Below are positions 19,838 through 31,796 of a DNA stretch of 64,000 nt, one piece after another. A program made the position numbers and the translations under genes. Position 1 is the first letter of the stretch; each line of letters opens with the position of its first letter. The notes under the pieces were generated by a model. The model did not search any database. It was not told the DNA's origin and was given only the letters and a program-made list of their open reading frames with translations. The stretch is taken from assembly GCA_012656075.1 (NCBI GenBank), contig JAAKBF010000221.1, positions 124,001 through 188,000 of the forward strand. The letters are read 5' to 3'. The DNA comes from Phytophthora hibernalis. Lineage: Eukaryota; Oomycota; Peronosporomycetes; Peronosporales; Peronosporaceae.

Positions 19838-21861
19838 ACTATTGTACTTGTCATCAGTCATTGGACCCAAATATTGTGACACGACATGCAAAGTGACCTA
19901 ACTATTTGATTTCTTGTCCTATTCAGCTGCATAAACTATTAATAGATAAAGTAGTGTCTTAAGCATCTAGTAGTCACCTAGCCGCTCCTTCGCAATGTCC
20001 GACACAGAATCGGCGCGGGGAATTGCCCCTGGTCAGAAGAGGTATGTGGTCCGGTGCTACACGTTTATGACCAATATGAGGCAACAAGGCATCTTCAGAG
20101 GGCAAAAAGCGCGGGATCTGGTAGCTGAATGCCCCAAGATCGCCCACGGCACGGTAGCGACCGTGATGAAGGAGTACAACGAGAACAGCGAGACAAAGTT
20201 CAAGGTAAATCCTGGACTTGAGTATGTCAACTATTTATCTGATAGTTAACATTAACCTGTCAAACTTTATATCTTCAGCCAAAGCCTTCCCAGCGCGGGA
20301 AGCATCGGGCGTACGACTTTGAGGAATTGGAACCTGTTATCCGCAACTACATCGACTCGCAAAATCGGGTTTTACAACCTGTCACTGCCCAAACGTTCAT
20401 TATCGAAGTGCAGAATAAAACAAATGTGTCTTTAGAGATACGAACGATGCAGCGACTGTTCCACGAACTCAACTTTCACTACATTGTCGGTAAAAAGAGA
20501 CACATATCGGCAGACACTCCGGGCAACGCGCTGTTTCGCAATGCCTATTTGAACAAAAAGCTGTCAAATAGGCGACCAATACGGAAAGGTGAGCTGAACC
20601 CTCGCCGAACAGAGGTTTTCTTGGACGAGTCTTTCTGCAACGTAAACCACGTTGCCGGAAACACTTGGGTTTTAGAAGATAAAATCCGCTTCAACAAAAG
20701 CGGCCTTCGGTAAATTTTTAATTGTTTTATCGCGAATATCTCACTGACACAAATGCATTGTAAAGTGTAGAGCTTGAATTGTGTCGGCCATGTATATTGC
20801 AACTCAAGGTGGACGTATGGAAGCTGGCCTCGTTGAGAAATCAACAAAATGTTGGATCTCAACCCTTAATAGAAAAAAGGACGAAATGGATGAGGATGTA
20901 GACTACCATGGAAACTTTGATACTGTAACGTTCGATCGCTGGTTTACTATGCTGTGCACAACGCTGAGCAAAAAGCATGGCCCTGCACGATTCACATGGA
21001 CGGAGCGTCCTACCACAAAAACCAAACCAACAAAGGTCCAACGATGAGTTGGGTGCGTTCTGAAATGCGCTTGTGGCTAACGAGCAAAGGGACGAGCCCG
21101 TTCATTTGTTTAACATATTGCAACTAATCAAACATTATACATGGAAAATATGCAGGTGCCGCTTTTGGCACGAAGGACACAAAATCCAAGCTCATGGAGC
21201 TAGTTATGCCTTTAAAAGAGAATCCCGTATACCGGGCTCAAGTTACAGCAGCACTTCATGGTCACTATCTACTCTTTTCGCCTCCGTACCACCCAGAACT
21301 TCAACCAATCGAACTGATCTGGGCGACCGTGAAAGGCAGAATCGCACAAAATCCACCAAAAAATGGCAATGATGCAGTCCAAAAGTGCTAGATGGCCTCG
21401 ACACAATCAAATGAAAGGAGTTCATTAGTGTGTTCAGTATGAAAGCGACTACTCTGAGAGCGCTCCAGAATTGGTAGAGCAGCAGCTCATGGCAGCGGAA
21501 GACTAGTAGATATTTCTATGAATAAATAATGGATTATCTCTTTTGCCCATCTGGTTACAATCTTGTCGTTGTGCGTTCGTGTGATTGTCGTCTTTTTTCA
21601 TGTAATTCCACGGGTTTTTACTTATCGTCCAATCACAAGTCGCCCTGAAGATATTTTCCCGCAACTATTACGAACATGGGACGGTTTTTAGGCGCTCGTT
21701 TGAGCATAAAGGACTGCGAATTGACCAATTCTGATCTCATTTCTGAAATCTGCATGCAAAATCACCCCTTATAGCTACCTGTAACTATAGCTTTTAGATC
21801 ATCTACCTATCAAAATGGATGGCTACATTTGGGTCCAATGACTGATGACGAGTACAATAGT
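19838..21861. mobile_element. IS630/Tc1-type transposon with 35-bp terminal inverted repeats
   Basis: Left repeat 19838-19872 (ACTATTGTACTTGTCATCAG... ) and right repeat 21827-21861 match over 35 bases with one mismatch. Inside is a multi-exon DDE transposase with several breaks. TA, expected for this superfamily, adjoins the right end (overlapping it) and lies one base away on the left, so the exact ends are uncertain by a base or two. Confidence 0.85.
19995..21391 (+). pseudogene. IS630/Tc1-type DDE transposase with introns, broken
   Basis: Exon 1 (from ATG 19995) encodes a helix-turn-helix start (GQKRYVVRCYTFMTNMRQQG); intron about 20203-20279; exon 2 has SLEIRTMQRLFHELNF and VFLDESFCNVNHVAGNTW (first catalytic Asp). 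Another intron follows near 20710. Then YHGNFDTVTFDRWFTML, a second Asp region (IHMDGASYHKN, readable only after a one-base frame change near 20990), and PPYHPELQPIELIWATVKG (third acidic residue, near 21275-21330). Ends in a short tail with a stop at 21389. Sitting between 35-bp TIRs, this was the element's own transposase. Frame changes and uncertain introns make activity doubtful. Confidence 0.8.
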
Positions 21862-22020
21862 ACTCCGGGGAGACCGACGCTATCGACGAGGGGCGGGGCT
21901 GACTTCAGAATAAACAAACCCCTCGGTATCCGAATCGGACTCCGAGGCAGGGTTCGAGGTCAGAGGAAGTGAGGACGCGAGCGTGATTTCGAGCGCGAAC
22001 CCGACGGTTTGAAATATCCG
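21862..22020. other. GC-rich spacer, probably the end of the Mutator-like remnant
   Basis: Beyond the stop at 22021-22023, the minus-strand frame continues with Ser/Asp-rich codons, as expected for the tail of the Mutator-like protein. Nothing else recognised. Confidence 0.35.
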
Positions 22021-22822
22021 CTAAAAGTCTGATATTTTCACGACTTTGCTCTTCAATAACAGAGTGGCATTTGGGTGTGCAACGGAAAATGCCTCATTAA
22101 GCGATCTGTTGTAGCGCTCGAGGGGGTTGTTCGTCCGGTTCACTAAATCTTGACGATGACCAGACACATTCCACCATTCCGGCTTGAATTTCTTGATCCA
22201 CGTCCTCTCAAAATATTTCCCAAATCACTTCCAGTTCTCCTTTGAATAGGAAATTCCAGCTGCCAGACAGTCACGCTTCAACCGAGATCGATCATCACGC
22301 TTCCCTTACCAGTGATATCGGAGCGCGGGATCACTGTCAGTCTGTCGAAGCAGCCCTCCTGCATTGCAAGGAACACTTCTTCTTCCGAAATTTAAAGTTT
22401 CAGTAATTTTGTCGAATTACTTGCTTGAAGTGAAAAAGGCACCCAATGATGCGGGTTTCAGGAAACCGATTATTGATATCCTTGATCATTGCATACTCGA
22501 AATCGCAGGCAACATGAGCTGGCTTGGGTTTTATCTTGGTTGCAATGAGCACGAAGTGCAACAAATGCTCGTAGACATCTGTAGTCTTGCCCATCGTTAA
22601 CACATAAAACACGGGCAAGTACAGGTCGGAAATGTTGTCGAATATCATGGTGACCACAAGCTGGTAGAACGGCTCCGGTACACATCTGTACGTGACATCA
22701 AAGAAGAGGGAGCTTTGTTGCTGCCTCATTCGATCGACAAGCTGAGCATGCGCCCACCCGATAACTCGATGCAAAACCTCGCCTTCGTAGTACGTAAAGT
22801 GGAACTGAAAGAACTTCAGGCC
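22021..22822 (-). pseudogene. Mutator-like (MULE) transposase remnant
   Basis: MHRVIGWAHAQLVDRMRQQQ, then SLFFDVTYRCVPEPFYQLVV (first Asp), DLYLPVFYVLTMGKTTDVYE, AHVACDFEYAMIKDINNRFP (second Asp) and IIGCLFHFKQVIRQ are the conserved MULE catalytic blocks. Further on, FKPEWWNVSGHRQDLVNRTN and NPLERYNRSLNEAF continue in another frame. Several frame changes separate the blocks. The FAR1-type N-terminus and the element ends are missing. Confidence 0.8.
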
Positions 22823-23464
22823 TGGGTTGTTTCAAACGTCGCAAAGTGACTCACTCTCGATACGGCCGTATATTTCACTGCCCAAAAGTGTTGTTCTCGT
22901 GCGATAAAGCCGACCCAAAATTTGTTTCTTGAAACACCCTGAACGATCAAATCGTCATTGTTGTAGAGACTCGATGATAATCGTCTCATTGGAGACATCG
23001 TCACTCCAATCCGATCCGTCGTTACAGAAATGGTCGGAATTGAAATCGATCGGAGGAAGGTTGGTAGCCATTGTTGCTGAAGGTTGGAGTAGTAGCTTGC
23101 GAGGTAAGAAGGCAATTCAAAAGTGAGCATAATCGCGTTCGAGCTAGACATGTGGTGTTCTCTCCTCCATATAGCTAGTTTCGAGCTGTCGTTACCATCA
23201 CTTCGCTTGTCCTACAGTCGATACTACGCTGACCATGACATTGCTCGTTACGTCGTGTGTCCTTCCTCGTCAATCGTTGTATTCCTTGTATCTTCGTGTG
23301 GCGATCCCCGAGATCGGTGATACCAAATAACCACAACCGAGCTATATTGTGACAGCGGAATGGCTTGCTTTCGCGCGCATTCCAAAAAGGAGTTTTGACC
23401 ACCACGTTATAGCCTAAATATATTGTGCTTTGCTATGCTTTTGTCGTTTTCACTTGGCCGGTTG

Positions 23465-23517
23465 CTCGAGTTATAATAACTCGAGGTCGATTTAATAAAT
23501 CGAGGTCTATAAAAAGG
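23465..23517 (+). promoter_or_regulatory. Twin palindromes followed by a TATA box
   Basis: A perfect 21-bp palindrome (arms CTCGAGTTAT, 23465-23485) and a perfect 17-bp palindrome (arms TCGATTTA, 23487-23503) sit back to back, followed by TATAAAAAGG at 23508-23517. TATA boxes are rare in ordinary oomycete genes but common in LTR promoters. Confidence 0.6.
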
Positions 23518-23595
23518 ACAGATCGATCTGTTTAGTGCATCTAATATTTCGGGATACGACAAACAAATCTACCATCGAGATTGATTTCCCGGTCG

Positions 23596-23880
23596 ATGTG
23601 TTGAGTGTGAACGAGCAAGCTTGTTGGACTGAAGGTATATTCAGTGTGTAGAGTGTAGTGTGTGAGCCCGTTGAGTTTGAGTGTAGTGTGTGAGCTCGAT
23701 GGGTTTGTTGAGTGCGAACGAGCGAGCTCATGGAAGCTGAAGACAAGTTCTGTGTTGTGTGCGCCGGTTGAGTGTAACGTTGTGTGAGCCATCGAGTAGG
23801 TTGAGTGTTAATGAGTGAGTACATGCGAGATGAAGCCATGTTCTGTGTAGTGTGCGTAGGTTGAGTACGATTGCGTGCGC
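23596..23880. repeat. Degenerate GTTGAGTGTGAACGAG tract
   Basis: GTTGAGTG occurs at least five times with partly conserved continuations (AACGAGCGAGC, AGTGTGTGAGC, TTCTGTGT(T/A)GTGTGCG). Unit length varies (about 40-80 bases). It lies downstream of the TATA box, where R/U5 of an LTR would be. Confidence 0.55.
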
Positions 23881-24345
23881 AAATTTAATATCGGCGCAGG
23901 CAATATGTGAGCCTATGCACTGTGGACTCGACACCATGCACTGCGACGAGTACGCGGGCTTTCGTGAATACCAATAAATAGCGGGGGTGAAAATAAATTT
24001 CATCAATGCCAACGCCACGCCTACATGTAATATTCTATCTCCCAGACTAAACAACGTACCTAGTTCGTCTGATCAACAGCAGATTGGTGAGCAATTCAAC
24101 CGAGTTCACCACTGAAGGCAGCAATAGTGTGTGTACAAGTATTGTCTAATATTAATAGAAACACGTTTATAGTACCGGTACACATAATATATTTTTGTAT
24201 ATTACATGTACGTAAATGTCTCAAAACTACCGAGCTGCGAAGCCCGCGGCCCGCAACCCAATTTTGCCTCCAACGGGATGCCGATTTTGTAAGGGACGAA
24301 TGCTTGGTTAGATTCTCACCGTAAGAATCTTCAGCACTTGTAGTT

Positions 24346-25656
24346 TTGCCGAGAAGCGGAATCGTGGAGGATACCTCGAACAAGGATGGCAACTTCTGCA
24401 AGCTCAACATCCAAGCCTTCTTTAGCCGATGCCAGTGCCATTGGGACGTATTGACCGTCCGTAGCCTTCTCGAAGCAGGCGCTGTGGTTATCCCAAATGT
24501 TGGGGGAAAAGGGATGACACGCTCGATGAAAGAAACGGAGCCTAAGGCGTGCATTCGTGCAGCAGAGAATGGCCACTTGGAAGTGCTTAAGCTACTGCTC
24601 CCGGCAGCAAAGGAGGAGTTTGTGATCTGGGAAGCCTCGGACGAAGTCGCCGAAAAGTTTTGGAGAGGAACCGCTGCTTGTGCTGGATGCCAGTGAGCTG
24701 CAGTTGGCTCCACATACGAGCACCATTGTTCGCTATGAAGACCCTCTACTGTTTGAAGCTGTCAAGCGCGATAACGTTGGGATGGTAAAGCTGCTGCTTT
24801 CACGTGGAGCGAGTCTGGAGGAAAGCAATCTAGTGGGGCACACATTGTTGCATGCGGTGGCGGAGCATAATGCCCAACACGTGCTCGAATTGGTCTATGT
24901 CGACGGTCTAAAGGACGAGGTCGACCAACAGGGCAACACGGCACTGCACTACGCCGCAGACTACGGACGCGTTGATTTCACCGCGCGACTTATTGCTGCG
25001 GGGTGGACGTGAACGCGAGCAACACCCGCATGATAACGCCGTTGCATCTGGCTGTTCGTCGTGGGCGAGTGGACATTGCCAAGCTGCTACTTGTGAACGG
25101 GAAAGCAGGTCCTAACAAGAAGGACTACTTCCCTGCCACGACGCCATCTTTCTTGACAAAACGAGTTTGGCTGAAGAGGAGCCTCTAAGGATTATTGAAG
25201 AGGAGCCAGAGTGGATTCACGTGGCGCTAGCCGAGCTGTTGTTGTCTCACGGGGCTGACGCCAACCAAGATAATGATACATCGGGGTTTCCCCGCTGCAC
25301 CAGGCCCTTTGTGACGGATACGAACGCACCGCGATGGTGCTATTGGCACATGGAGCCGACGCGAGCGAGAAGAGCAAGTTCGGAGTCACGCCACTTCATG
25401 TGGCCACCGCCTTCGACGCGAGCGAGAAAGTGTGGAAGGAGCTTCTTGTGCGAAAAACGACGACGGAAAAACCCCGCTGGACCTGGTTTCTAGATTGAGA
25501 AGCTGGTTGCCGACTTCCAAAGTGAGTGAACTGTTGGTCGCGTCTCGATTCGCGAACTTTATTTTTCAACTGCAAATGCAGGATGCATTAGTAAGGTTTG
25601 TGCAAGCTTCATTGGGCGCACATTGCCCCGACGTTGACACCTCCACGTTGAATTGA
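24346..25656 (+). CDS. Ankyrin-repeat protein, several frame changes
   Basis: Ankyrin repeats are readable along the whole stretch: ACIRAAENGHLEVLKLLL, DPLLFEAVKRD..GMVKLLLSRGASLE, GHTLLHAVAEHNAQHVLELV, QGNTALHYAADYGR, TPLHLAVRRGRVDIAKLLLV, VALAELLLSHGADANQ, SPLHQALCDGY..AMVLLAHGADA, TPLHVATAF and GKTPLDLVSRL. Frames change near 24660 (extra T), 25010, 25130, 25290 and 25430, mostly in short runs. A possible intron of 60 bases (about 25521-25580) precedes the last codons. The N-terminal part before 24400 and the true start are unclear. Ankyrin repeats bind proteins; no other domain shows. Could be a decaying gene, since it lies at the island border. Confidence 0.6.
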
Positions 25657-25810
25657 GCTAAAGAGCTTGCTTCTCAGATGGTTGTCACTACTACGACAGT
25701 AGTTTTTGTTCTACTACTGTATTGCTATTTTTATTTGCACCAATCACCAGCGACCTGTCTATTTATAGTTTTGACCAAGGAGGTCATTTAACTTTGGCGC
25801 CAAGGATAAG

Positions 25811-28800
25811 ATGGAGGAGGGAGCGAGCAGCGCCTCTGTGAACGACGCGGGGCGTTCCCAGCAAGCGCAGGTGCAACAGACTGTCGAGCAACTTGTTAGC
25901 GTGACTGAGCTCGCAGCCAGCGTTGCCGTCAACGGAGTGGAGGAGGGAGCAACAGTGAAGAGCGCAGCCACTGGCGGCGCTTTATCTGCCAATGGAAGCG
26001 TCAAGGCGGTGGAAACTGACGCAACCAGTAGCAAGCCGTCGGTTGAGCCAACTGACAGCGAGGCAGACTGTGACACTACTGCAGAAGAAGGAGAGAAGGC
26101 CCCGTTGCCGTCAACCTCGAGACTACAGCGGCTGTTACTGCCCCTGTGGTTGACGGATTGACTAATATTGCACGTGACGTAGTGGCTACAAAGGTGAACG
26201 GAGAAGCTGCCATTAAGAATGCTGCTCCAACTGAGAAGTCGACTATAGAAGGGAGCCGTGACGTCAAGGAGGCGGTGAATGGTGCCAACAAGCGTCCCCA
26301 TGAAGAGGACATTGTGTCACTGGAGTTGCACCCGCGCAAACGTGCTGCTCTTGGAGGTGACGACGTTTTAGTCCCGAGCTCTGCCGGCCAAACCACTGAC
26401 GAAACCGTGGAGGACTGCTCCAATGACGTGGAAATGAGCGAACCGGTGGACGAGGACGAGGTGCTTTGCAACGGTGCGTTGCACTCTACTGACGAGGACA
26501 AGCGTGCGCATGAAGAGTTCTGTCGAAGTTTGGAGAACAAACAGCAGGTGGATGTATACGACGTGCGCACCAAAGAGTGGCTTGCGGCCAAGATCAAGCG
26601 TGTAGATGACGAGGGCTACACTGCTCACTACATGGGCTGGAATGCCAAATGTGATGAAAAGATCGAAAAAGCTAGTAGCTACCGGATTAAGCCCCGGGCC
26701 ACAAAAGCCGTTGAGGCGTGGGCTAAGCATCAAGCCAAGATCGAGAAGCATCGTCGTGGAGTGGTTAAAAACCTCACAATTGTGCCGTCCTTGGTTAACA
26801 ACCCCGAGCTGCTTCGTGCGGAGGAGCGAAAACTGGCCCCACAGTTTGTTCAAACTGGTCTTACCCGATCAGGACGCGCAATTACAAAGCGAATTGAGAA
26901 CGGAGCACTGAAAAACCGAAGACCCCGGCCAAGAAAAAGGACGAATCGGAGGTCGAGTCAAAGTTCCCAGAAGAAGACCTATGCGGTATCTGTGGCGAGA
27001 TTGAGGATGACGAACTCACGGACATGATATTGTGCGATGGAGGATGCCTCAAGTCGTACCATTTCTCCTGTCTGGGCATCGAATCGGCCCCCGAGGGCGA
27101 GGAATGGCTGTGCGAACAATGCCGTACTAACGAGCAGCTATGCTTCGGGTGTGGCCGCAACGGCACAATCAACGAGAAGGGCGGTGTCTTTCGCTGCAGT
27201 GCCACGTCATGCGGCAAGTTCTTTCACCAGACCTGTGTCAATTCCAACAAAATGTCACGCCGAGCTGGGGGTAAAGCCATGGGTTCGTCAACAGTGGAGG
27301 AGTTGCTCGAGTCAGACGCTTCATTTCGCTGCCCTCGCCACATCTGCTTTGTGTGTGGGGAAGAAAAAGAGCTCGGATCTCATGTGCTGCTTGAAGTGTC
27401 CCGAAGCATATCACCCGCAGTGTGTACCTCCAAGTGCTCGCTATAACACAGTTGGTTTACTATGCTGGAGGCATCCTGATGACGAGCTGCCGAAGATCCC
27501 GTCGTTCTACCTTTCCGACCGGAACATTGACACTGTTACGGTAGATTCCAGTTTGCACCTTCCGTGGATGTTCCTTCCGAAGCGTGACCCGGATGCTACT
27601 AATCCTGATGATTGCCACCACTTTCGACTTCTGCTGAATATTATCAACGATGTTCGCCTGCAACCACCAACATACCGCAAGCTTGGTCGTAGCATTTACA
27701 CTTTTAAACAGCCCAAGATTTCGCTGGAAGACTCACCCATGTGTGTTTGCAAGGAACAGTGTGGAGATGATTGCATCAACCGGCTAAGTTTCACTGAGTG
27801 TTTTGGTCCTGCTCCTACTCCAGGGATGAAATTCAACAAGCACACCAAAGAATCAAACTGTACGCTTGGTGAGAACTGTGGAAACCGCGCGCTTCACCAG
27901 AAAATATACCCGCGCTTCCAGAAGTTTCACACGATTGAGAAAGGTTGGGGTCTTCGGTTGTTGGAGTCTGCCAAGGCGGGACAATTAGTGATAGAGTACG
28001 TTGGCGAAGTGATCAATGAAGAAGAGAAGGAGCGTCGGCTGCTTGATCACGCCAAGAATAGTCCTGAGGACAAGAACATGTACATCATGGAGCTGGGGAA
28101 GGGCGAGTACATCGACGCGCGGTTTAAAGGTAGCGTCTCCAGGTTCATTAACCACTCGTGTGATCCGAACTGTCACTTGCTGAAGTGGCGCGTAAAGGGT
28201 GTCAACCGAATCGCTATCACCGCGTTAAAGGATATTGAGCCAGGCACTGAACTCTCGTATGACTACCAGTTCCATACGAAGCAAGCGATGGAGTGGAAAT
28301 GCCACTGTAAGTCGAAAAACTGCCGTGGAACTATGGCACCAGAGAAGATCAACCAAGCTCACGACTTGCCGGTGAAGAAGCTTACAAAGAAAGAACAGAT
28401 GAAGCAACGCAAGCGCGCTCTTATCCAGGAGAAAATCCAGAGTGATAAAGAGACCAAAAGTACGGCAAGACGACTTTCTTTGACGGCACACGTTAGTATG
28501 GGAGACCGAACGACGATCGAGAAAATGACTGTTCAAACGGGCCCGACAGCACGTGAGCTGCAGTGGGCCAAGTATTACCGTCTCTTTAACGTGCGTGACG
28601 CCAAGCATGGCTTCAATTTCAAGCTCCGCAAAGAACTGCGAGATCTGAAAATAGACCATGAAAAGGTAAAACGAGAGCAGCTTAGCGTATCTGGATCAAC
28701 ATCTGCAACATCGAGCCGATCTGTAAGCCCAGTTCGTCTTTCAGGAGATAAGGCTGAGACCGTGGCGGATGTAATGAAGGACGCAGTGCCGACGGATCAG

Positions 28801-29060
28801 TCAGTGCCGAAACAAGAACCAGTGACCGCGAAAGTCCTGGAAGTCCTAGAAAGCCCAGTGACCATGGAAGCTCTGGGAGGCCCAGTGGCCATGGAAGGCC
28901 TGGAAGGTCCAGTGGCCACGGAAGCCCAGTGGTTAAGGAAAACCTAGATGACCCAGTGGTCAAGGAAAACCTGGAAGATGCGGTGGTCAAGGAAGGCCTG
29001 GGATACCCAGTGGCTGTGCAAGCCCCTGTAGCTAAGAAAGACCCTGTGGTGCAGTCGTAA
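25811..29060 (+). CDS. NSD-type SET-domain histone methyltransferase with PHD fingers and a chromo-barrel/Tudor-like domain
   Basis: About 1,083 residues. In order: a low-complexity N-terminus (1-240); a Tudor-knot/chromo-barrel-like segment (VDVYDVRTKEWLAAKI...YTAHYMGWN, about 246-294); PHD finger (CGICGEIEDDELTDMILCDGG, about 391-440); two further zinc fingers (CFGCGRNG...C...HQTCV; CFVCGEE...CCLKCPEAYHPQCV, 443-557); AWS (MCVCKEQCGDDCINR); SET (EKGWGLRLLESAKAGQLVIE, RFINHSCDPNC, ELSYDYQF); post-SET (CHCKSKNCRG). AWS-SET-post-SET with PHDs is the arrangement of H3K36 methyltransferases. The tail has tandem 9-residue repeats (PVxxExLxx). Four frame changes: missing base near 26100, 26905 and 28926, extra base near 27370, all in homopolymers; net length fits 1,084 codons. 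Confidence 0.92.
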
Positions 29061-30411
29061 TATCGCACGTGGCTACCGTACAGAAGTCGTGCTAATGTCT
29101 GCCGCGGCATCATGTAAACAGGCTATGCTCTTTGATTTGAGCTGAAGCAGCAAAAAAAACATTGTTTTAACCTGGTTGGTGTAGTCCTAGCTATTTGTGG
29201 TCAGCTGATTACAAATGCCGCTCACCGAGGACTAGAGCTTGAGCCAAGACGGTTTTTTTGCAGCTTTTGCACCGAAGATGCTTGCCGCTTGGGTTCGACA
29301 GGTGTCTCGGGCTTAGCTGCACTCGGAGGATTTTCTCCTACACACATATTTGTGCCTTTCTACTATTTTGACCGCCTAATCGGGCTTCTTAATCTGGCTT
29401 TTTCCTCCTAGATGGGCCTGTATAAATCGGAGGTGGTTCCCGGCTAATCCTTGAGCTTTTCTAAATCGACATTTTAGCTTATTGAAATTAATTGAGATGG
29501 TGAGTCTGGAATCCAGGAAGGGTGCTCCACCATTGAAGTACAAACAACGACGGAAAAGACGTACGACACAAAAAGACGACTTCATTTAGTAATGTTTTTG
29601 TCGTCCATACATTAATTTTAGCCAATCAAAAGAAATTGCAGACTAAAAAATGGCTGGTGCCAGACGATAGTACGGGTGTAGGAAGCTCGGATCAAAGTGT
29701 CATTTTCTTTGCAAAGGCCCGAATGCCGCTGCTTTGACCGGCATTCGGGTCTTTTCAGCAAAACCATACATTGAAAGTCTTAATAAACGTGTCATGCAGC
29801 ATCAAGGCTCAACGCAAGCGCTCGATTTGAAGCCTTATTACGCGCCCCGATTAAGATGCAGTAAAGACAATAATACCACAGCACCAGTATTATCCCCGAC
29901 TAAAAGTATCATTTTAGAATACAGCATACAGACGTCCCTATCAGTAGACGCAGTAGGGTTTCTGAAGCGATTTCAGAGGGATTAGATATTGTTAAATCAG
30001 ATAACTAATTTTGTGAACTCAATGTAATCGGATATATTGGGGTATTTAAAGAAGAGGTACGCCTACTGAGGGACTTCTGTACCGGTAACATGGGCTCAGG
30101 TTTGAAGGATATTTGAATACAGGTACTGTAGCGTCTAATATGAATATTGCTGTATATTACTAGTAGTATTGTGCGAGCGCCTTGAGTCAGTGACTGACTG
30201 CCTGTGAGGCCTGACAGCACCACACACAAACAACGACGGAAAAGACGACCTTGACAGGTGTTAACAATGATAGTATAGGGAAGATAACGTGGGCGACTGA
30301 AAAAGACGACGTCAGATATAATGCATTCGGATTAGCTATTATTAAATTTAAATATCACATCAAAAACAAAAAACAGCGACTGAGTAATAAAAAAGGCAAA
30401 TGTTTATTGCA
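29061..30411. other. Intergenic region with a repeated 22-mer, no gene seen
   Basis: About 1.35 kb without a recognisable gene. A 22-base sequence starting ACAAACAACGACGGAAAAGA occurs at 29540-29561 and again at 30226-30247, and related GAAAAAGACGACG occurs near 30300. Likely debris of a dispersed element. Confidence 0.45.
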
Positions 30412-31796
30412 TTAATTCTGACTAAACCATGACGGTAGGAAAGCGGGAATTGCCTTTTCAAAGCTCTTCACCACCGTTGAAGCGTTTAGGCCTTCCCAAG
30501 CTGCAATTGTCTTTTCGACAGCATGCAACCTTTTTCAAATGGTGTGGCACCCTTTTTCAAAGCGTAGGAGCGCCACTTGCCACGCATCGAATTTTTAGTG
30601 GGCCCATCACCCCCACGTCTAACGGCTGGCAAACCGAGGTGCTGTTGGGAGGCAATGGGCACACAGCAGCACAAGTTTCTTCTACTATCACTCTCTGTCC
30701 TTCTACCGAAACGTGACTATCAAAGTTATCTAAAACTAAGACAGAGGGCCCTTCGATTTCAAACTTGAGAAGTTCGGTCGCGTAAAAATTCCACACGCGG
30801 CGATCCATCCAGGCTTGCTCTTGAACGATGTAGAAATGTCCCTTAGGGAATTTCTTGATCTGGTTCTGCTCAATTTGTCCACCAGGTTTGCCCCGCATGA
30901 TGAAAAGAATGGGTAGTTTTTTCCTGTAAAATAACATTTATTGATTACAAAAAAAATAAGAGCATAATAAAACCAGGTATAAAACCAAAACATAACTTAC
31001 CATCAGCACGAACCGTCAGCACAGCAGTCATACGACCAGCTTTTGGTAAACCCGATGACTCGAGAACAACCGCGGCGTCCAACTTCGGGCCAAGTCTTCC
31101 GCGGGAACATTTCGTAGTAAATCGCCGTTTCGTCCACGTTGTAGATTAAATCGGCACCGTAGGAACCGAATTTGACCAAAAGTCCAGTGAAAACTCAACT
31201 TGAGCTGCAGCAAGCGCTTCACGTTGAAGTTTAGCTTCCTGAGGGTCTGGCTCGAAAACCCGTGACTAAACATTATTACAATTATTGTTAAATCATATAA
31301 ATAAATACAAAGTTTGAAAATAAATAAATACATGTATTGGTACCGATGCATGAAGCGTTGACACAGTCGTTCCAGAGCTCTGTTGCCGCTCAATCATGCT
31401 TTTCTTGGCTGCATAGTAGTCGTCTAGCCACGCTCCGAAGTTGTCTCTAATAAACTCCATGACGAGCGATGTCGTCACAAACTTTAAAATAATTAGTGCT
31501 GTGCTCAAATAAACATATTTTATCATTTTGACGTACATTTTCTTGGCGGCGTTGGTCCTTCATGTACGTGACGAGGACAGAGGAGAAAGGGACCATCTCT
31601 TTTCTCCCTATCCCTTCAACGTCTTCGACTTCGCCGAGCCCTTGAACGCAAGGATGCTGTCGCGCTGCATCGCCCAGTCTTCGACGGTACGGCGGGGATA
31701 GCAAAGTTGGCTGGCGGTGGCGTAGACCCCCACTCGCTGAACAAGGGCGAGTGCGTCTCTCTTCTGCTTGAGGGTGTAGGAAGCTTGTTTTCCCAT
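30412..31796 (-). pseudogene. Pogo/Tigger-like transposase (DDE_1) with introns, broken
   Basis: Start ATG at 31796: MGKQASYTLKQKRDALALVQ and TASQLCYPRRTVEDWA are the N-terminal helix-turn-helix. Introns: 31482-31536 and 31266-31343 (GT-AG) and one near 30930-31015. Later blocks: VMEFIRDNFGAWLDDYYAAK, then a YNVDETAIYYEMF block (first Asp, near 31140, reached only after a one-base change), KLPILFIMRGKPGGQIEQN, VWNFYATELLKFEIEG, SVLVLDNFDSHVS (second Asp), VCPLPPNSTSVCQPLDVGVM (third Asp) and a C-terminal AIPAFLPSW. At least three frame changes. TIRs were not identified. Confidence 0.82.

Larger units (their letters stand above)
22823..24345. other. LTR-like promoter region and repeats, no gene
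   Basis: No convincing protein. The stretch has a TATA box behind two perfect palindromes (listed separately), a GTTGAGTGTG repeat tract, and near 24072-24095 a GATCAACA / GCAGATTGGTGAGC junction that could be an LTR end followed by a primer-binding site. No 5-bp duplication or second copy was found, so the LTR reading is only a suggestion. The gene upstream of 22822 on the minus strand is not clear. Confidence 0.35.

Noticed and set aside
22823..24083. Solo LTR with exact borders
   Set aside because: Possible TGTT...AACA borders exist, but no 5-bp duplication or second LTR was found, so no mobile element is called.
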